A stretch of DNA of 64,000 nt from Paenibacillaceae bacterium (GCA_900766135.1 CAAFUF010000032.1:62001-126000); one strand, 5' to 3'. Positions 42,659 through 52,423 are shown, counted from the stretch's first letter. The notes: generated from the sequence alone by a model not told the origin. Numbers and translations: made by a program.

Positions 42659-43606
42659 TCAACGATTTCTCAGCGATTGCAGCAGATCTTCCATATCCGG
42701 GGGGATCGGCGCGCTGAATTCCAAATAACGCCCGTCTTCAGGATGATCAAACCCCAGCACGGCGGCATGGAGCGCTTGTCCATCCATTTTGATCCCTTTG
42801 CTGCGGCCATAAAGCGGATCTCCCACCAGCGGGTGGCCGATGAACTTCATATGGACGCGGATTTGATGCGTTCGTCCGGTCTCCAGCTTCAGCTCAAGCA
42901 GCGTATAATCGCCGAACCGTTCGACGACTTGAAAATGCGTTACCGCATGCTTGCTGTTCCGTTCGATCACCGTATACATCTTGCGATCATGGGGATCGCG
43001 GCCGATCGGCGCATCCACCGTGCCTTGATCATGGCTGACGTTGCCGTGCACCAAGGCATAATACTTCCGCGTTACGGAATGCGCCTTCAACTGCGCCGCC
43101 AACGAGGCATGCGCTTTATCGTTCTTGGCCGCCATGATCAGTCCCGACGTATCCTTGTCGATGCGATGCACAATCCCGGGCCGAAGCTCGCCGTTGATGC
43201 CCGACAGATCCTTGCAATGGTGCATCAAGGCGTTGACCAGCGTCCCGGAAGCATGGCCCGGGGCGGGATGGACGACCATGCCGCGCGCCTTGTTAACGAC
43301 GATGACATCGCCGTCTTCATAATAAATATCGAGCGGAAGGTCTTCCGGCACGATTTCCGTCGGCTCCGCCTCCGGTATGGTCAGAACCACCCTGTCGCCT
43401 TCCGCCAGCTTGTAATTTGCTTTGACCGGCGCGTCGTTAACAACCAGGTTCCCCGCTTCAATCCATAGCTGAATCTGGCTGCGGGAGACGTCCTCCCCCA
43501 GCTGCGTTTTTGCATATTTATCGATTCGCTCCTTCGCGTCGGCCGGTCCGGCCACCCACTCGAGCTTCTCGTCTTCGAAATCTTCTATCGTTCTGTCCAA
43601 ACTCAT
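42659..43606 (-). CDS. rluD: RluD-family 23S rRNA pseudouridine synthase
   Basis: Isomerises uridines in 23S rRNA (family role; exact sites not shown). 315 residues: N-terminal S4 domain (RIDKYAKTQLGEDVSRSQIQLWIEAGNLVVND), then the catalytic domain with HRIDKDTSGLIMAAKN (catalytic Asp) and LKLETGRTHQIRVHMKFIGHPLVGDPLYG. Overlaps lspA by four bases, the order seen in Bacillus (lspA-ylyB). Confidence 0.92.
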   Translation of the reverse strand: MSLDRTIEDFEDEKLEWVAGPADAKERIDKYAKTQLGEDVSRSQIQLWIEAGNLVVNDAPVKANYKLAEGDRVVLTIPEAEPTEIVPEDLPLDIYYEDGDVIVVNKARGMVVHPAPGHASGTLVNALMHHCKDLSGINGELRPGIVHRIDKDTSGLIMAAKNDKAHASLAAQLKAHSVTRKYYALVHGNVSHDQGTVDAPIGRDPHDRKMYTVIERNSKHAVTHFQVVERFGDYTLLELKLETGRTHQIRVHMKFIGHPLVGDPLYGRSKGIKMDGQALHAAVLGFDHPEDGRYLEFSAPIPPDMEDLLQSLRNR

Positions 43607-44121
43607 ACGTTCTCCTCATGCTTCTGATGGGCAAGCGCCTGCTTCTCCCGGCGAATCTCCAGCAGCGAATCCAAAATGATCAGCGCAACGCCGACGACAA
43701 TGCAGGAATCCGCTACGTTAAAAATCGGGAACGTGTACGAACCGAAATTGAACATCAGAAAATCAACGACTTCCCCGCTGACGGCACGATCCAGGAAATT
43801 CCCGATCGCCCCGCCTAACACCAGGGACAACGCCACCGGCAGCAGCTTGTTCGGCTGTTTTCTCACTTTGAGCAGATACCAGACGATCCCCACCACCACA
43901 ACCGTGGTCACCACGATAAAAAACCAGCGTTGATCCTGCAAAATGCCAAACGCTGCGCCGCGATTCCGATGGGAGGTAATGATGAAAAAGTCGCCGATCA
44001 CCGGGATCTGTTCCCCGATCGTCATTCCGGTTGCAATCCAATATTTCGTGCCCTGATCAACCAGAAAAACGATTAATGCAATCAAAAAATATACCACGCG
44101 GTCCGTCACCTCGTTTTTCAT
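43603..44121 (-). CDS. lspA: lipoprotein signal peptidase (signal peptidase II)
   Basis: Cleaves prolipoproteins after lipidation. 172 residues with four transmembrane helices; catalytic Asp pair in GNFLDRAVSGEVVDF and FNVADSCIVVG, and the conserved N-terminal VDQGTKYW plus NRGAAFGIL. Coupled to the rluD gene. Confidence 0.96.
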   Translation of the reverse strand: MKNEVTDRVVYFLIALIVFLVDQGTKYWIATGMTIGEQIPVIGDFFIITSHRNRGAAFGILQDQRWFFIVVTTVVVVGIVWYLLKVRKQPNKLLPVALSLVLGGAIGNFLDRAVSGEVVDFLMFNFGSYTFPIFNVADSCIVVGVALIILDSLLEIRREKQALAHQKHEENV

Positions 44122-44308
44122 TTCCCGCCCGCTCCAAAGCGGCAGGATATTCCTCTTCTAAGCCTTGTATATTGTAGCACAGCCGGAAATGACCCGTCCA
44201 TGCGCGAAAGGATTTTCCTTAGGTAATTCGTCATGGTTCTGCACAAAATACCGCTAGGAGAGACGTTACACATCACCGCTCTAGACACAGGAAGGAAGGA
44301 GCAACCAC

Positions 44309-45046
44309 ATGCCTCATTTGACGAAAGCCCAGCTCGCGGAGCTTACCGCGAGACTGCAGGAAACCAAGTCCGCTTTAACGGAACAGTTGTCGGACAATGA
44401 CCATTATGGAATGAATGAATCGATGCGCGATAATACCAATGAGCTCAGCCCGATCGATAATCACCCCGGGGACCTCGGTTCGGAAGTATACGAGCGGGGA
44501 AAAGACCTGGCTCTCGCCGAGCATCATGAACTGCACCTGGCCCGGGTCGAAGATGCGCTCGAACGGATCGAGGAAGGCAGCTACGGTTACTGCGCGACTT
44601 GCGGCAAGCCGATCAGCTACGAACGGCTTCAGGCGATCCCGGAAACGGCGTACTGTAAGGACCACAGCCCGCAAACGTTCGTTTCGGCCAAACGGCCGAT
44701 CGAGGAAATTTTCTTATCTCCTCCGTTCGGACGGACCAGCCTGGATGAACGCGAGGATCAAAACGGCTTTGACGGGGAAGACGCCTGGCAGATCGTCGAG
44801 AGCTTCGGTACCTCGAATTCGCCGGCCTTGGCCGAGGATGGGGAAATCGACGATTACAATGATATGGAAATCGAAGCCTCCGAAGAGCTGGACGGATTCG
44901 TTGAGCCTTACGAGTCCTTTGTTGCCACCGATATTTACGGCAAAAACGTTTGTTTTTACCGCAATGGGGTCTACCGGAAACATATGAGTGCCACGGAGCA
45001 TTTGGAAAGCGAAGATTCGCTGGGAACCGGCTCTAATAAGTATTAA
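44309..45046 (+). CDS. yteA: YteA-like TraR/DksA zinc-finger protein
   Basis: 245 residues. N-terminal coiled coil (LTKAQLAELTARLQETKSALTEQL), DNHPGDLGSEVYERGKDLALAEHHELHLARVEDALERIEEGSYG, then a zinc finger CATCGKPISYERLQAIPETAYCKDH (C-x2-C...C-x2-H). The acidic C-terminal half (DDYNDMEIEASEELD) ends with a YGKNVCFYRNGVYRKHMSA motif. In Bacillus this family is linked to sporulation or general regulation; its exact job is unclear. GAAGGAAGG precedes the ATG. Confidence 0.85.
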   Translation: MPHLTKAQLAELTARLQETKSALTEQLSDNDHYGMNESMRDNTNELSPIDNHPGDLGSEVYERGKDLALAEHHELHLARVEDALERIEEGSYGYCATCGKPISYERLQAIPETAYCKDHSPQTFVSAKRPIEEIFLSPPFGRTSLDEREDQNGFDGEDAWQIVESFGTSNSPALAEDGEIDDYNDMEIEASEELDGFVEPYESFVATDIYGKNVCFYRNGVYRKHMSATEHLESEDSLGTGSNKY

Positions 45047-45383
45047 GCTCCAGCTGTCTTTGCACGATGCGCACGATGTCCGCGATATAATCGCCGATGA
45101 TCGGAAGATTCAGCGCCCCCAGAACCTGCAGGACGTAGATGATCGTTGCCGCAAAAAAGGTAAAGCCGATCGCCACGCCAACCCCTCGGGCCGTGCCGGA
45201 TAACAGGTTTAGCCAAATCAATCGCCACGGGCGGTTCAGCAATTCGGTATATTCGGCGATGCGCGATTTTTCTAGTTGCCTGGTCCAGTTCAGGGTTAGG
45301 CGGTACATGGCGTTCATCTGCTCTTCCGGCGTTTCCGGCAAGGGCTCCGCCGCGGGTTCGGGCGCCGGTTTACGACGAGTCAT
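45033..45383 (-). CDS. DUF5665-like membrane protein
   Basis: 116 residues: Pro/Glu-rich N-terminus, amphipathic segment (MYRLTLNWTRQLEKSRIAEYTELLNRPWRLIWLNLLSGTARGVGVAIG), one hydrophobic segment (FTFFAATIIYVLQVLGAL) and a short helical tail. The pattern RPWRLIWLNLLSGTARGVGVAIGF is that of the DUF5665 family, function unknown. Its 3' end overlaps yteA on the other strand by 14 bases. Confidence 0.75.
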   Translation of the reverse strand: MTRRKPAPEPAAEPLPETPEEQMNAMYRLTLNWTRQLEKSRIAEYTELLNRPWRLIWLNLLSGTARGVGVAIGFTFFAATIIYVLQVLGALNLPIIGDYIADIVRIVQRQLELNTY

Positions 45384-45420
45384 TCACACCCCATCCTTTG
45401 CTCCCCAGAATATCTTAAAA

Positions 45421-45467
45421 CACAAACGAGCCCGTTCTCCTTCGAAGGAGACCGCAGGCTCGTTTGC
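45421..45467 (-). terminator. terminator of ileS
   Basis: CAAACGAGCC...GGCTCGTTTG with an inner TCTCCTTCGAAGGAGA stem, followed on the minus strand by TGTTTT. Confidence 0.7.
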
Positions 45468-45542
45468 TTCAATTGCTACTATTATGGCCTTCATGGAAAA
45501 GCTCCATTCAGGCGAATCCGTCATTTCTTCGAAACTTTTTGC

Positions 45543-48500
45543 TTACGCGTCAATCGAAATGGCGATCGTTTTGCTGCCGAGGTCAACGGTTTCCGCAGGG
45601 CCCTGCGCCTTCCCGAAAGCGACGTCGGTAATCAAAACGTTCTCACGCAGCACGTGTTCAAACGCGGTGATGGCCGCTTTCAATTCGTCGTCGACATCCA
45701 GGGTGAGGTGCACCCGTTTCTCGATCGGAAGATCCAGCTTCTTGCGGGTATCCTGAACGGCGCGTACGACTTCGCGTACCCAGCCCTCTTGCTCCAGCTC
45801 CGGCGTGATATCCGTATTGAGCGCTACGGTCAATCCGTAACCGGAAGCGGAAGCGTAACCCGGCTTCGCCTGCTTTTCGACAAGCAGTTCGTCCGCCGTA
45901 ACCGCCAGCTCTTCGCCTTCCGGCGAGGTAACGGTAAATTGGCCTTGCTCCACGATTGCACGGGTTTGCTCCGGCGCAAGATTTTTCAGGTATCCTTGCA
46001 GGAAACCGACGTTTTTGCCGTATTTCTTACCGGCCACCTTCAGGTTCATCTTCAGCGTGAAATCGACGAAGCCACTGTCGCTTGTTTCGATGTCGATCGC
46101 TTTGACGTTAATCTCTTCCATGATGATGTCTTCATATTCGCTTACCGCGAACTCCCGGTCCATGGAGACGATCAGGCTGGACAGCGGCTGGCGCGTTTTG
46201 ATGCCGCTCTCGTTGCGGACGTTGCGGGCCAGCTCGACGATTTGCCGCGCGCTCTCCATGTCTTGTTCCAATGCCAAATCGATCAGCGATTCATCCGCTT
46301 GCGGATAATCGGCCAGGTGTACGCTCTCCCCGCCGCCCAGGTTGGTGTAGATATCCTCGGCGATCATTGGCGCGAACGGCGCGATCAGCTTGGATACCGT
46401 CAGCAGCACGTGAGTTAGCGTCTGGTAGGCGGATAATTTGTCCTCGCTCAAGCCGCTCCCCCAGAACCGGTCGCGGGAACGGCGGATATACCAGTTGCTC
46501 AGCTCGTCGATGAACCCTTCGATCGCTTGCGAGGAGTTCACGAAGTCGTTAACCGCCAGGCCTTTATCAACGGCTGGGATCAAGCTGTTCAGACGGGACA
46601 GGATCCAGCGGTCCAACTTATTCTCCGAAGGGCGAAAAGCGTGCTCTTCGGGTTTATAACCATCGATGCCGGCATACAACGTCAGGAACGCATGCGTGTT
46701 GACTAACGTGTCCACCACTTTGGACTTGGCTTCGGCTACGATCCCCTTGGAGAATCGTTTGCTGTTCCAAGGCGCGCTATCGGATAAAAGCGCCCAACGG
46801 AACGCGTCCGTGCCGAACTCGTTGATGATTTCCCAAGGATCGATGACGTTGCCTTTGGATTTGGACATTTTCTGCCCGTTTTCATCCAGTACGTGGCCGG
46901 TGGCGATGACGGCTTTGTACGGCGCTTTGCCGGTGAACAGTGTGGACACGGCCAGCAGGCTGTAGAACCAGCCGCGCGTCTGGTCAATGCCTTCGCAGAT
47001 CATATCCGCCGGGAACTGCTCCGCGAACGTCTCCTGGTTCTCGAAAGGATAATGATGCTGCGCGAACGGCATCGACCCGCTGTCGAACCATACGTCGATC
47101 ACTTCGCTCGTCCGTTCCATCACTCCGCCTTTGCAGTGCGGGCAATGGACCTTCACTTCATCCACGTACGGCTTATGCAGTTCCAGGTCTTCGCTGACAT
47201 GGCCTACCGCATGCTCGCGCAACTCGGCGATGCTGTGCGGCGCGAACTGCCCGCCGCAATCCGGACAAACCCACACGTTCAGCGGCGTGCCCCAATAGCG
47301 GTTCCGGCTGATGTTCCAGTCGACCAGCTCTTCCAGAAACTTGCCGAACCGGCCTTCGCGGACATGTCCCGGATACCAGTCGACGGAATTGTTGTTGGCG
47401 ATCAGCTGATCCTTCACCGCAGTCGTTTCGATAAACCAACTCTCCATCGCATAATACAGCAGCGGCGATTTGCAACGCCAGCAGAACGGATAGCTGTGCT
47501 CGTATTTCTCTTTGCTGTACAGCGTTCCTTGCTCGGACAACATCTTGACGATGTCCAGGTCGCAATCCTTTACAAAACGGCCGGCAAAATCGGTTACCAC
47601 GTCCGTATAACGACCTTGGCCGTTGACGACGCTGACGAAGCTGATGCCGTTCTCGCGGCAGACGCGGTAGTCGTCTTCGCCGTGCGCCGGTGCCATGTGG
47701 ACGATCCCCGTACCGCTGGCGTCGGTAACGAACGAAGCGCCTACGATCACGTTGATGTTATCGGCTTTGATATAAGTGAATGGAGGCGTATAGGTCTTGC
47801 CCACGAATTCCGAACCTTTATGCGTCGACAGTACCGTGTAATCGCCTTTCATTACTTTCTCGACCAGATTTTTGGCGACGATGTATACGCCTTCTTCCTG
47901 CTGCACCCGGGCGTATTCCATGTCCGGATTGACGGCCAAGGCCACGTGGGACGGAAGTGTCCAAGGCGTGGTCGTCCAAGCCAGCACATATTCGCCGGAG
48001 TCGTTCAGCTTGAATTTCGCCGTAGCGCTAAGGTCCTTGACGTCCTCATAGCCTTGCGCCACTTCGTGGGAGCTCAGCGAAGTTTGGCAGCAAGGGCAAT
48101 ACGGGCTGACGCGATGCCCGCGGTACAACAAGCCTTTGTCGTGGATCGTCGCCAGGATGTTCCACACGCTTTCGATGTAGCTGTTGTTCAGGGTGATGTA
48201 CGGATCGTCGAGATCCACCCAATACGCAATCGCTTCGGTAAATTCGCGCCATTGCTTCTCATAACCGAACACGCTGTCTTTGCATTTTTTTACGAATTCC
48301 TCAATGCCGTATTTCTCGATTTCCTGTTTCCCGGAAATGCCCAGCTCCTTCTCCACGCCCAGTTCGACCGGCAACCCGTGCGTATCCCAGCCCGCTTTGC
48401 GGACGACGCGATAGCCTTTCATCGTTTGGTAGCGTCCGACGAAGTCCTTGATCACGCGTCCCAGCACGTGCCCGATATGCGGCAAGCCGTTGGCGGTAGG

Positions 48501-48638
48501 CGGTCCTTCGAAAAAGACGTAGTTCGGCCGGCCCGCCCGGTTTTCGATACTCCGTTTAAACGTATTTTCACGGCTCCATTTGTCCAGAATCCGCAAGTCG
48601 CGCGTACGCGCATTTTCTTTGACGTCGACTTTCTTCAT
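45543..48638 (-). CDS. ileS: isoleucyl-tRNA synthetase, long (IleS2-like) form
   Basis: Charges tRNA-Ile. 1031 residues: class I motifs HIGH in FFEGPPTANGLPHIGHVLGR and KMSKS in GQKMSKSKGNVIDPW; editing domain with WTTTPWTLPSHVALAV; zinc-like cysteines CPDCGG and CPHCKG in the insert. Length and the GLPHIGH form fit the eukaryote-like IleS2 class rather than the 920-residue class of B. subtilis; in other bacteria that class is less sensitive to mupirocin. The ATG at 48638 (AAGGAAG six bases upstream) is used; the frame continues upstream through the T-box and is not coding. Expression should rise when tRNA-Ile is uncharged. Confidence 0.95.
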   Translation of the reverse strand: MKKVDVKENARTRDLRILDKWSRENTFKRSIENRAGRPNYVFFEGPPTANGLPHIGHVLGRVIKDFVGRYQTMKGYRVVRKAGWDTHGLPVELGVEKELGISGKQEIEKYGIEEFVKKCKDSVFGYEKQWREFTEAIAYWVDLDDPYITLNNSYIESVWNILATIHDKGLLYRGHRVSPYCPCCQTSLSSHEVAQGYEDVKDLSATAKFKLNDSGEYVLAWTTTPWTLPSHVALAVNPDMEYARVQQEEGVYIVAKNLVEKVMKGDYTVLSTHKGSEFVGKTYTPPFTYIKADNINVIVGASFVTDASGTGIVHMAPAHGEDDYRVCRENGISFVSVVNGQGRYTDVVTDFAGRFVKDCDLDIVKMLSEQGTLYSKEKYEHSYPFCWRCKSPLLYYAMESWFIETTAVKDQLIANNNSVDWYPGHVREGRFGKFLEELVDWNISRNRYWGTPLNVWVCPDCGGQFAPHSIAELREHAVGHVSEDLELHKPYVDEVKVHCPHCKGGVMERTSEVIDVWFDSGSMPFAQHHYPFENQETFAEQFPADMICEGIDQTRGWFYSLLAVSTLFTGKAPYKAVIATGHVLDENGQKMSKSKGNVIDPWEIINEFGTDAFRWALLSDSAPWNSKRFSKGIVAEAKSKVVDTLVNTHAFLTLYAGIDGYKPEEHAFRPSENKLDRWILSRLNSLIPAVDKGLAVNDFVNSSQAIEGFIDELSNWYIRRSRDRFWGSGLSEDKLSAYQTLTHVLLTVSKLIAPFAPMIAEDIYTNLGGGESVHLADYPQADESLIDLALEQDMESARQIVELARNVRNESGIKTRQPLSSLIVSMDREFAVSEYEDIIMEEINVKAIDIETSDSGFVDFTLKMNLKVAGKKYGKNVGFLQGYLKNLAPEQTRAIVEQGQFTVTSPEGEELAVTADELLVEKQAKPGYASASGYGLTVALNTDITPELEQEGWVREVVRAVQDTRKKLDLPIEKRVHLTLDVDDELKAAITAFEHVLRENVLITDVAFGKAQGPAETVDLGSKTIAISIDA

Positions 48639-48671
48639 GCTTCTCTTCCTTTCTTTAATTAAGCCTGGAAA

Positions 48672-49146
48672 ATAAAAAAAGCCCGCCCCTAGAAGGGACG
48701 AGACTTGTGCTCGCGTTACCACCCTTGTTTCACGCGCTTGAACGCAGCCGCCGTCTGGACGAGGCCGCAGCCAGGCATGACACCTTGATCCCATACGCTT
48801 CATATGGGGTTGGTATAACGGCCAACAACCGGCAAAGCTTACTAAGTCGGATTTTGATCACGAAGCAGACCAAGTAGATGATTCGGCATCGAATCTTGAA
48901 TTCAACCGGGCCTTCCGTTGCTCACGTAGCTTCCAGCTACGCTCCGCTACTCAGTCCCTAGTTTCATCCAACCTTCTCGGTGCTGAAAATCCGATTTCAA
49001 GAAGAGTTCAGCTTTGCTTCTCCGGGAGGATCTTCCGTCCGCGCTTTGAACGTTGGCTTTCAGCTAGGTGCCAACTCTCTGGGGAACAAAAATCGCGGCG
49101 TACTGGTTCCCATCATCGAATAATTCCATTATGCAAGTACAATATG
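48672..49146 (-). promoter_or_regulatory. T-box leader of ileS (Ile, ATC specifier), interrupted by a repeat element
   Basis: Minus strand: stem I with the AGAGAGTTGG box and specifier ATC (49029-49031) in GGAAGATCCTCCCGGAG; the T-box sequence GGGTGGTAACGCGAG at 48710-48724; then a terminator CGTCCC-N-GGGGCG with T7 (48672-48700). Uncharged tRNA-Ile should favour the antiterminator. Between stem I and the T-box lies a 146-bp copy of the structured repeat (48848-48993). Confidence 0.9.
48848..48993. repeat. structured repeat element, copy 1, inside the T-box leader
   Basis: CGGATTTT...AAAATCCG terminal inverted repeats; inside, GGCATCGAATCTTGAATTC and the hairpin ACGTAGCT-N3-AGCTACG. It matches copies at 49185, 54001, 57362 and 57546. 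Confidence 0.8.
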
Positions 49147-49151
49147 TAATA

Positions 49152-49180
49152 GTTATATCGTATTGCTTCCCCCGTGTCAA
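49152..49180 (-). promoter_or_regulatory. sigma-A promoter of ileS
   Basis: Minus strand TTGACA (49175-49180), 17 bp, TATAAC (49152-49157), just upstream of the T-box. Confidence 0.85.
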
Positions 49181-49184
49181 CATC

Positions 49185-49255
49185 ATCGGATTTTGATCAC
49201 GAAGCAGACCAAGCAGATGATTCGGCAGCGTCCTTCTCGGGGCTGAAAATCCGAT
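49185..49255. repeat. internally deleted copy of the structured repeat (copy 2)
   Basis: ATCGGATTTTGATCACGAAGC...CTTCTCGGGGCTGAAAATCCGAT, 71 bases, retaining both ends but lacking the middle hairpin. It starts four bases upstream of the ileS promoter. Confidence 0.75.
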
Positions 49256-49408
49256 GCCATCAACCCGGGCCACCGCTGAGCCGGCGATCTCGTTTTCTGT
49301 AATGTCCGTTCTCCCCCTCGTTTGTACGTTTTCCCCTCCTTTGTTCCTTCGCCTCCTCTTTTATAATGAAGGGGAGATCACTCGATGCGCAAAGGAGCGA
49401 GTAAACCG

Positions 49409-52400
49409 ATGGAAACCCTCTGGCAAGCCAAATGGATCTGGCACTCCGGCGAATCCAGCCCCCGAAACGATTGGAGTTGTTTTCGCAAAACGTTTGCGTG
49501 GCCGGAAGCGGATAGCGGCAGAGCAAGTCTTAAACTAACGGCGGATTCGAGATATGTGCTATACGTCAACGGGCACCGGATCGGGCAAGGCCCTCCGCGA
49601 TCCTGGCCCTTCAGACTAGCCTATGACGAATACGAGATCGGCCATCTGCTGAAACCCGGACAGACCAATGCAATCGCCATCCTGATTATGCATTTTGGCA
49701 TCAGCAACTTTTATTATTTGCGGGGGCGCGGCGGGCTGCTTGCCCAATTGGAGGTCAAAAGCAACCAACCCATTCAAGGAGAAAGTCATGCCAATGTGAA
49801 GGTACTGACCGACGAAACGTGGGTAACCACTACTCACCTGGGCCATGACCGGCGTTCTCCGAGAATGTCCTGCCAGCACGCTTTTGCCGAAAAAATCGAC
49901 GCCCGGCTTTGGGACGACGCCTGGATCGAACCGGATTACAAACCCGGTCCGGAATGGCAGCCAGCCGCCGTCATCGGCCCGGCGGGATGCGAGCCCTGGG
50001 GAATGCCGGTGCCGAGGGACATTCCTTATTTGACGGAAGAGCCCGTTTATCCCCGGCGCGTCGAACGGCTGAGCAAGGTCACGCCCGTTCAATTTACCGC
50101 GGCGATCGACCTGCGCAATCAATTTTATGAAGAGAGCCCGGATACGGCAAATCCGGCGGAATTCCTTGGATTCCTGGCAACCGTCATCCGTTGTAATCGG
50201 CGCTGTACGGCCACACTGGCGTTCATCGATGTCGGCGCGACTTTTCGGGGCTGCAGCCTGGACGGGGTTCACTACGATGAGAAGTCGCTGACGGGAGAAG
50301 CCCCAGAACGTTTCCTATGCCTTGAGCTTGAGCCGGGCGAACATTTTTTGCTGATCGACGTGAGCGGAGGCACGCACGGTGGCGGGTATCATTTTGCGGT
50401 GGATGCGGAGGAGCCGTTGGAGTTCTTATCGCCCCTCTCGTTTCTTGAGGCTAACTCTCCCGCCCAAGCAGACGATCCGTCCGTCTTTGTCACCCTGGGT
50501 CCCTTCGACGGCGGCATCCGCTACGATCATCTCCCGCACCTGCCGATAGATGAAGGCCATCCGGATTATTTGCGGGCCAAAGGGATCTCGGATGTGGCAG
50601 GCCTGCTGGGATTAGCGCCTTGGCTCCGCCCCGTTCCCGAAGCGCTCGTCAGCCGGGAAGACGTCTTTATCCTCTCCGTGTGGAAAAGGCATGAGGCCCC
50701 CCTGTCCATCCCAAGCACGCTGCATCATGCGGTGATTCCCGGCCCCGAGCTTGCGGAGGTCCCCCGGTACCCCGATGCGGATACCGAATTTGTGATCGAC
50801 TTCGGCAAAGAGCTCTCGGGCTATCTCCAGTTCGAGGTGGAAGCGCCGGAAGGAGCGATCCTCGATTTTTACGGATTCGAATTTATGCATGACGGTCGGC
50901 GCCAGGATACCTACGGACTGGATCATACGCTTCGTTATATCTGTGCCGGCGGACTTCGCAAGTATACTTCTCCGGTGCGGAGGGGTTTGCGTTACTGCCA
51001 GGTTACCGTACGAAACGCGGCCTCCCCCGTTCGCCTCCGCTACATTCGGATGTTGCAAAGCAACTACCCTATCGCTGAGATCGGGCAGTTCCAGTCTTCG
51101 GATCCGCGCTTGAATGACATCTGGCAAATCAGCCAACATACGACCCGGCTTTGCATGGAGGATACCTTCGTCGACTGTCCGATGTACGAGCAGACCTTTT
51201 GGGTCGGCGATGCCCGAAATGAAGCGCTGATCAACTACTATTTGTTTGGGGCCGACCGGATCGTGGAACATTGCCTTCGATTGGTCCCCGGTTCAAAGTT
51301 CCAAACCCCGTTTTACGCCAATCAGGTGCCCAGCGGATGGAACAGCGTCATCCCGAACTGGACGTTTTTCTGGATTATCGCCTGTCTGGAGCTGTATCGC
51401 CATAATGGGGACAAAACCTTTGCAACGGATATTTTCCCCCATGTCGAATACACGCTTAAGCATTATTTAGGGCGGCTGGACGCCCGGGGATTGCTGCGGA
51501 TTCGCAGCTGGAACCTGCTGGATTGGGCCCCGCTGGATCAGCCGAACGACGGCATCGTTTCGCACCAGAACATGTTCCTGGTCAAAGCGCTGTCATCCGC
51601 CGCCGCTTTGGCGGCCGCTCTCGGCCATGACGAAGCCGAAGCGTTTTATGCCGATCAGGCGAACTGTTTGGCGGCCGCCATCAATACGCATCTCTGGTCG
51701 GAAGAAAAAAGCGCCTATCTCGACTGCATTCATGCGGACGGGCGGCCCTCCGACATTTTCAGCATTCAAACGCAAGTGGTGGCGCTGTTATGCGGCTTAC
51801 CCGAACAGGCCGGGAGGGAGACCCGCAGGCTCGCTTCCGTCGAAAGCCATATTCTGCGGCCGCCCAGCGCCTTCGTGCAAATCGGCAGCCCGTTTATGTC
51901 CTTCTTTTATTACGAAGCGCTCGCCAAGCTGGGGGAATGGGACGTTATGCTCGAGGATATTCGCCGCCAATACGGGCAAATGATCGATTGGGGGGCCACA
52001 ACCTGCTGGGAGATGTATCCGCATTTCTCGGAAAATCGGGCGAATCCGAACCTGCTGACCCGGAGCCATTGCCATGCCTGGTCCGCAGGGCCGGCCTACT
52101 TCCTCGGCGCTTACGTCCTCGGCGTACGTTGCCTTGAGCCCGGTTGGAGCCGAGTCCTCGTTGCCCCGCAGCCTTGCGGCGGATTGTCCTGGGCCCGCGG
52201 CTCGGTTCCCGTTCCGGGAGGCGGCAAAATCGACATCTCCTGGCGCTTGGAGACACCGAGTCCCGGGAGCGCAACCGCGGGAGACGAACAAACGCCGCCT
52301 CCCCCCGCCCGGATGCATCTGCGCATCGTTTCCCCGGACGGTGTCGATCTCGTAGTTCAGCCCCCGGGAGGGGTTGACGCCGTGATCGAGCATATTCGTT

Positions 52401-52423
52401 TGGCATCCTGTTCTGGAAATTGA
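49409..52423 (+). CDS. GH78 alpha-L-rhamnosidase-like enzyme
   Basis: 1004 residues, no signal peptide, so cytoplasmic. N-terminal LWQAKWIWHSGES... beta domain, a jelly-roll region (LKLTADSRYVLYVNGHRIGQGPPRSWP), the alpha/alpha-barrel core with MEDTFVDCPMYEQTFWVGDARNEALINYYLFG (the GH78 general-acid/base region; usually DCPQRxERxGWTGD) and a C-terminal Bac_rhamnosid domain (CHAWSAGPAYFLGAYVLGV). Likely releases rhamnose from glycosides or oligosaccharides. Either ATG 49385 or 49409 has a ribosome site; the latter fits the usual N-terminus. Adjacent AraC regulator. Confidence 0.82.
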   Translation: METLWQAKWIWHSGESSPRNDWSCFRKTFAWPEADSGRASLKLTADSRYVLYVNGHRIGQGPPRSWPFRLAYDEYEIGHLLKPGQTNAIAILIMHFGISNFYYLRGRGGLLAQLEVKSNQPIQGESHANVKVLTDETWVTTTHLGHDRRSPRMSCQHAFAEKIDARLWDDAWIEPDYKPGPEWQPAAVIGPAGCEPWGMPVPRDIPYLTEEPVYPRRVERLSKVTPVQFTAAIDLRNQFYEESPDTANPAEFLGFLATVIRCNRRCTATLAFIDVGATFRGCSLDGVHYDEKSLTGEAPERFLCLELEPGEHFLLIDVSGGTHGGGYHFAVDAEEPLEFLSPLSFLEANSPAQADDPSVFVTLGPFDGGIRYDHLPHLPIDEGHPDYLRAKGISDVAGLLGLAPWLRPVPEALVSREDVFILSVWKRHEAPLSIPSTLHHAVIPGPELAEVPRYPDADTEFVIDFGKELSGYLQFEVEAPEGAILDFYGFEFMHDGRRQDTYGLDHTLRYICAGGLRKYTSPVRRGLRYCQVTVRNAASPVRLRYIRMLQSNYPIAEIGQFQSSDPRLNDIWQISQHTTRLCMEDTFVDCPMYEQTFWVGDARNEALINYYLFGADRIVEHCLRLVPGSKFQTPFYANQVPSGWNSVIPNWTFFWIIACLELYRHNGDKTFATDIFPHVEYTLKHYLGRLDARGLLRIRSWNLLDWAPLDQPNDGIVSHQNMFLVKALSSAAALAAALGHDEAEAFYADQANCLAAAINTHLWSEEKSAYLDCIHADGRPSDIFSIQTQVVALLCGLPEQAGRETRRLASVESHILRPPSAFVQIGSPFMSFFYYEALAKLGEWDVMLEDIRRQYGQMIDWGATTCWEMYPHFSENRANPNLLTRSHCHAWSAGPAYFLGAYVLGVRCLEPGWSRVLVAPQPCGGLSWARGSVPVPGGGKIDISWRLETPSPGSATAGDEQTPPPPARMHLRIVSPDGVDLVVQPPGGVDAVIEHIRLASCSGN

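Noticed and set aside
46893..48662. 589-codon plus-strand frame opposite ileS
   Set aside because: Antisense to a certain gene and its T-box; composition typical of a shadow frame.
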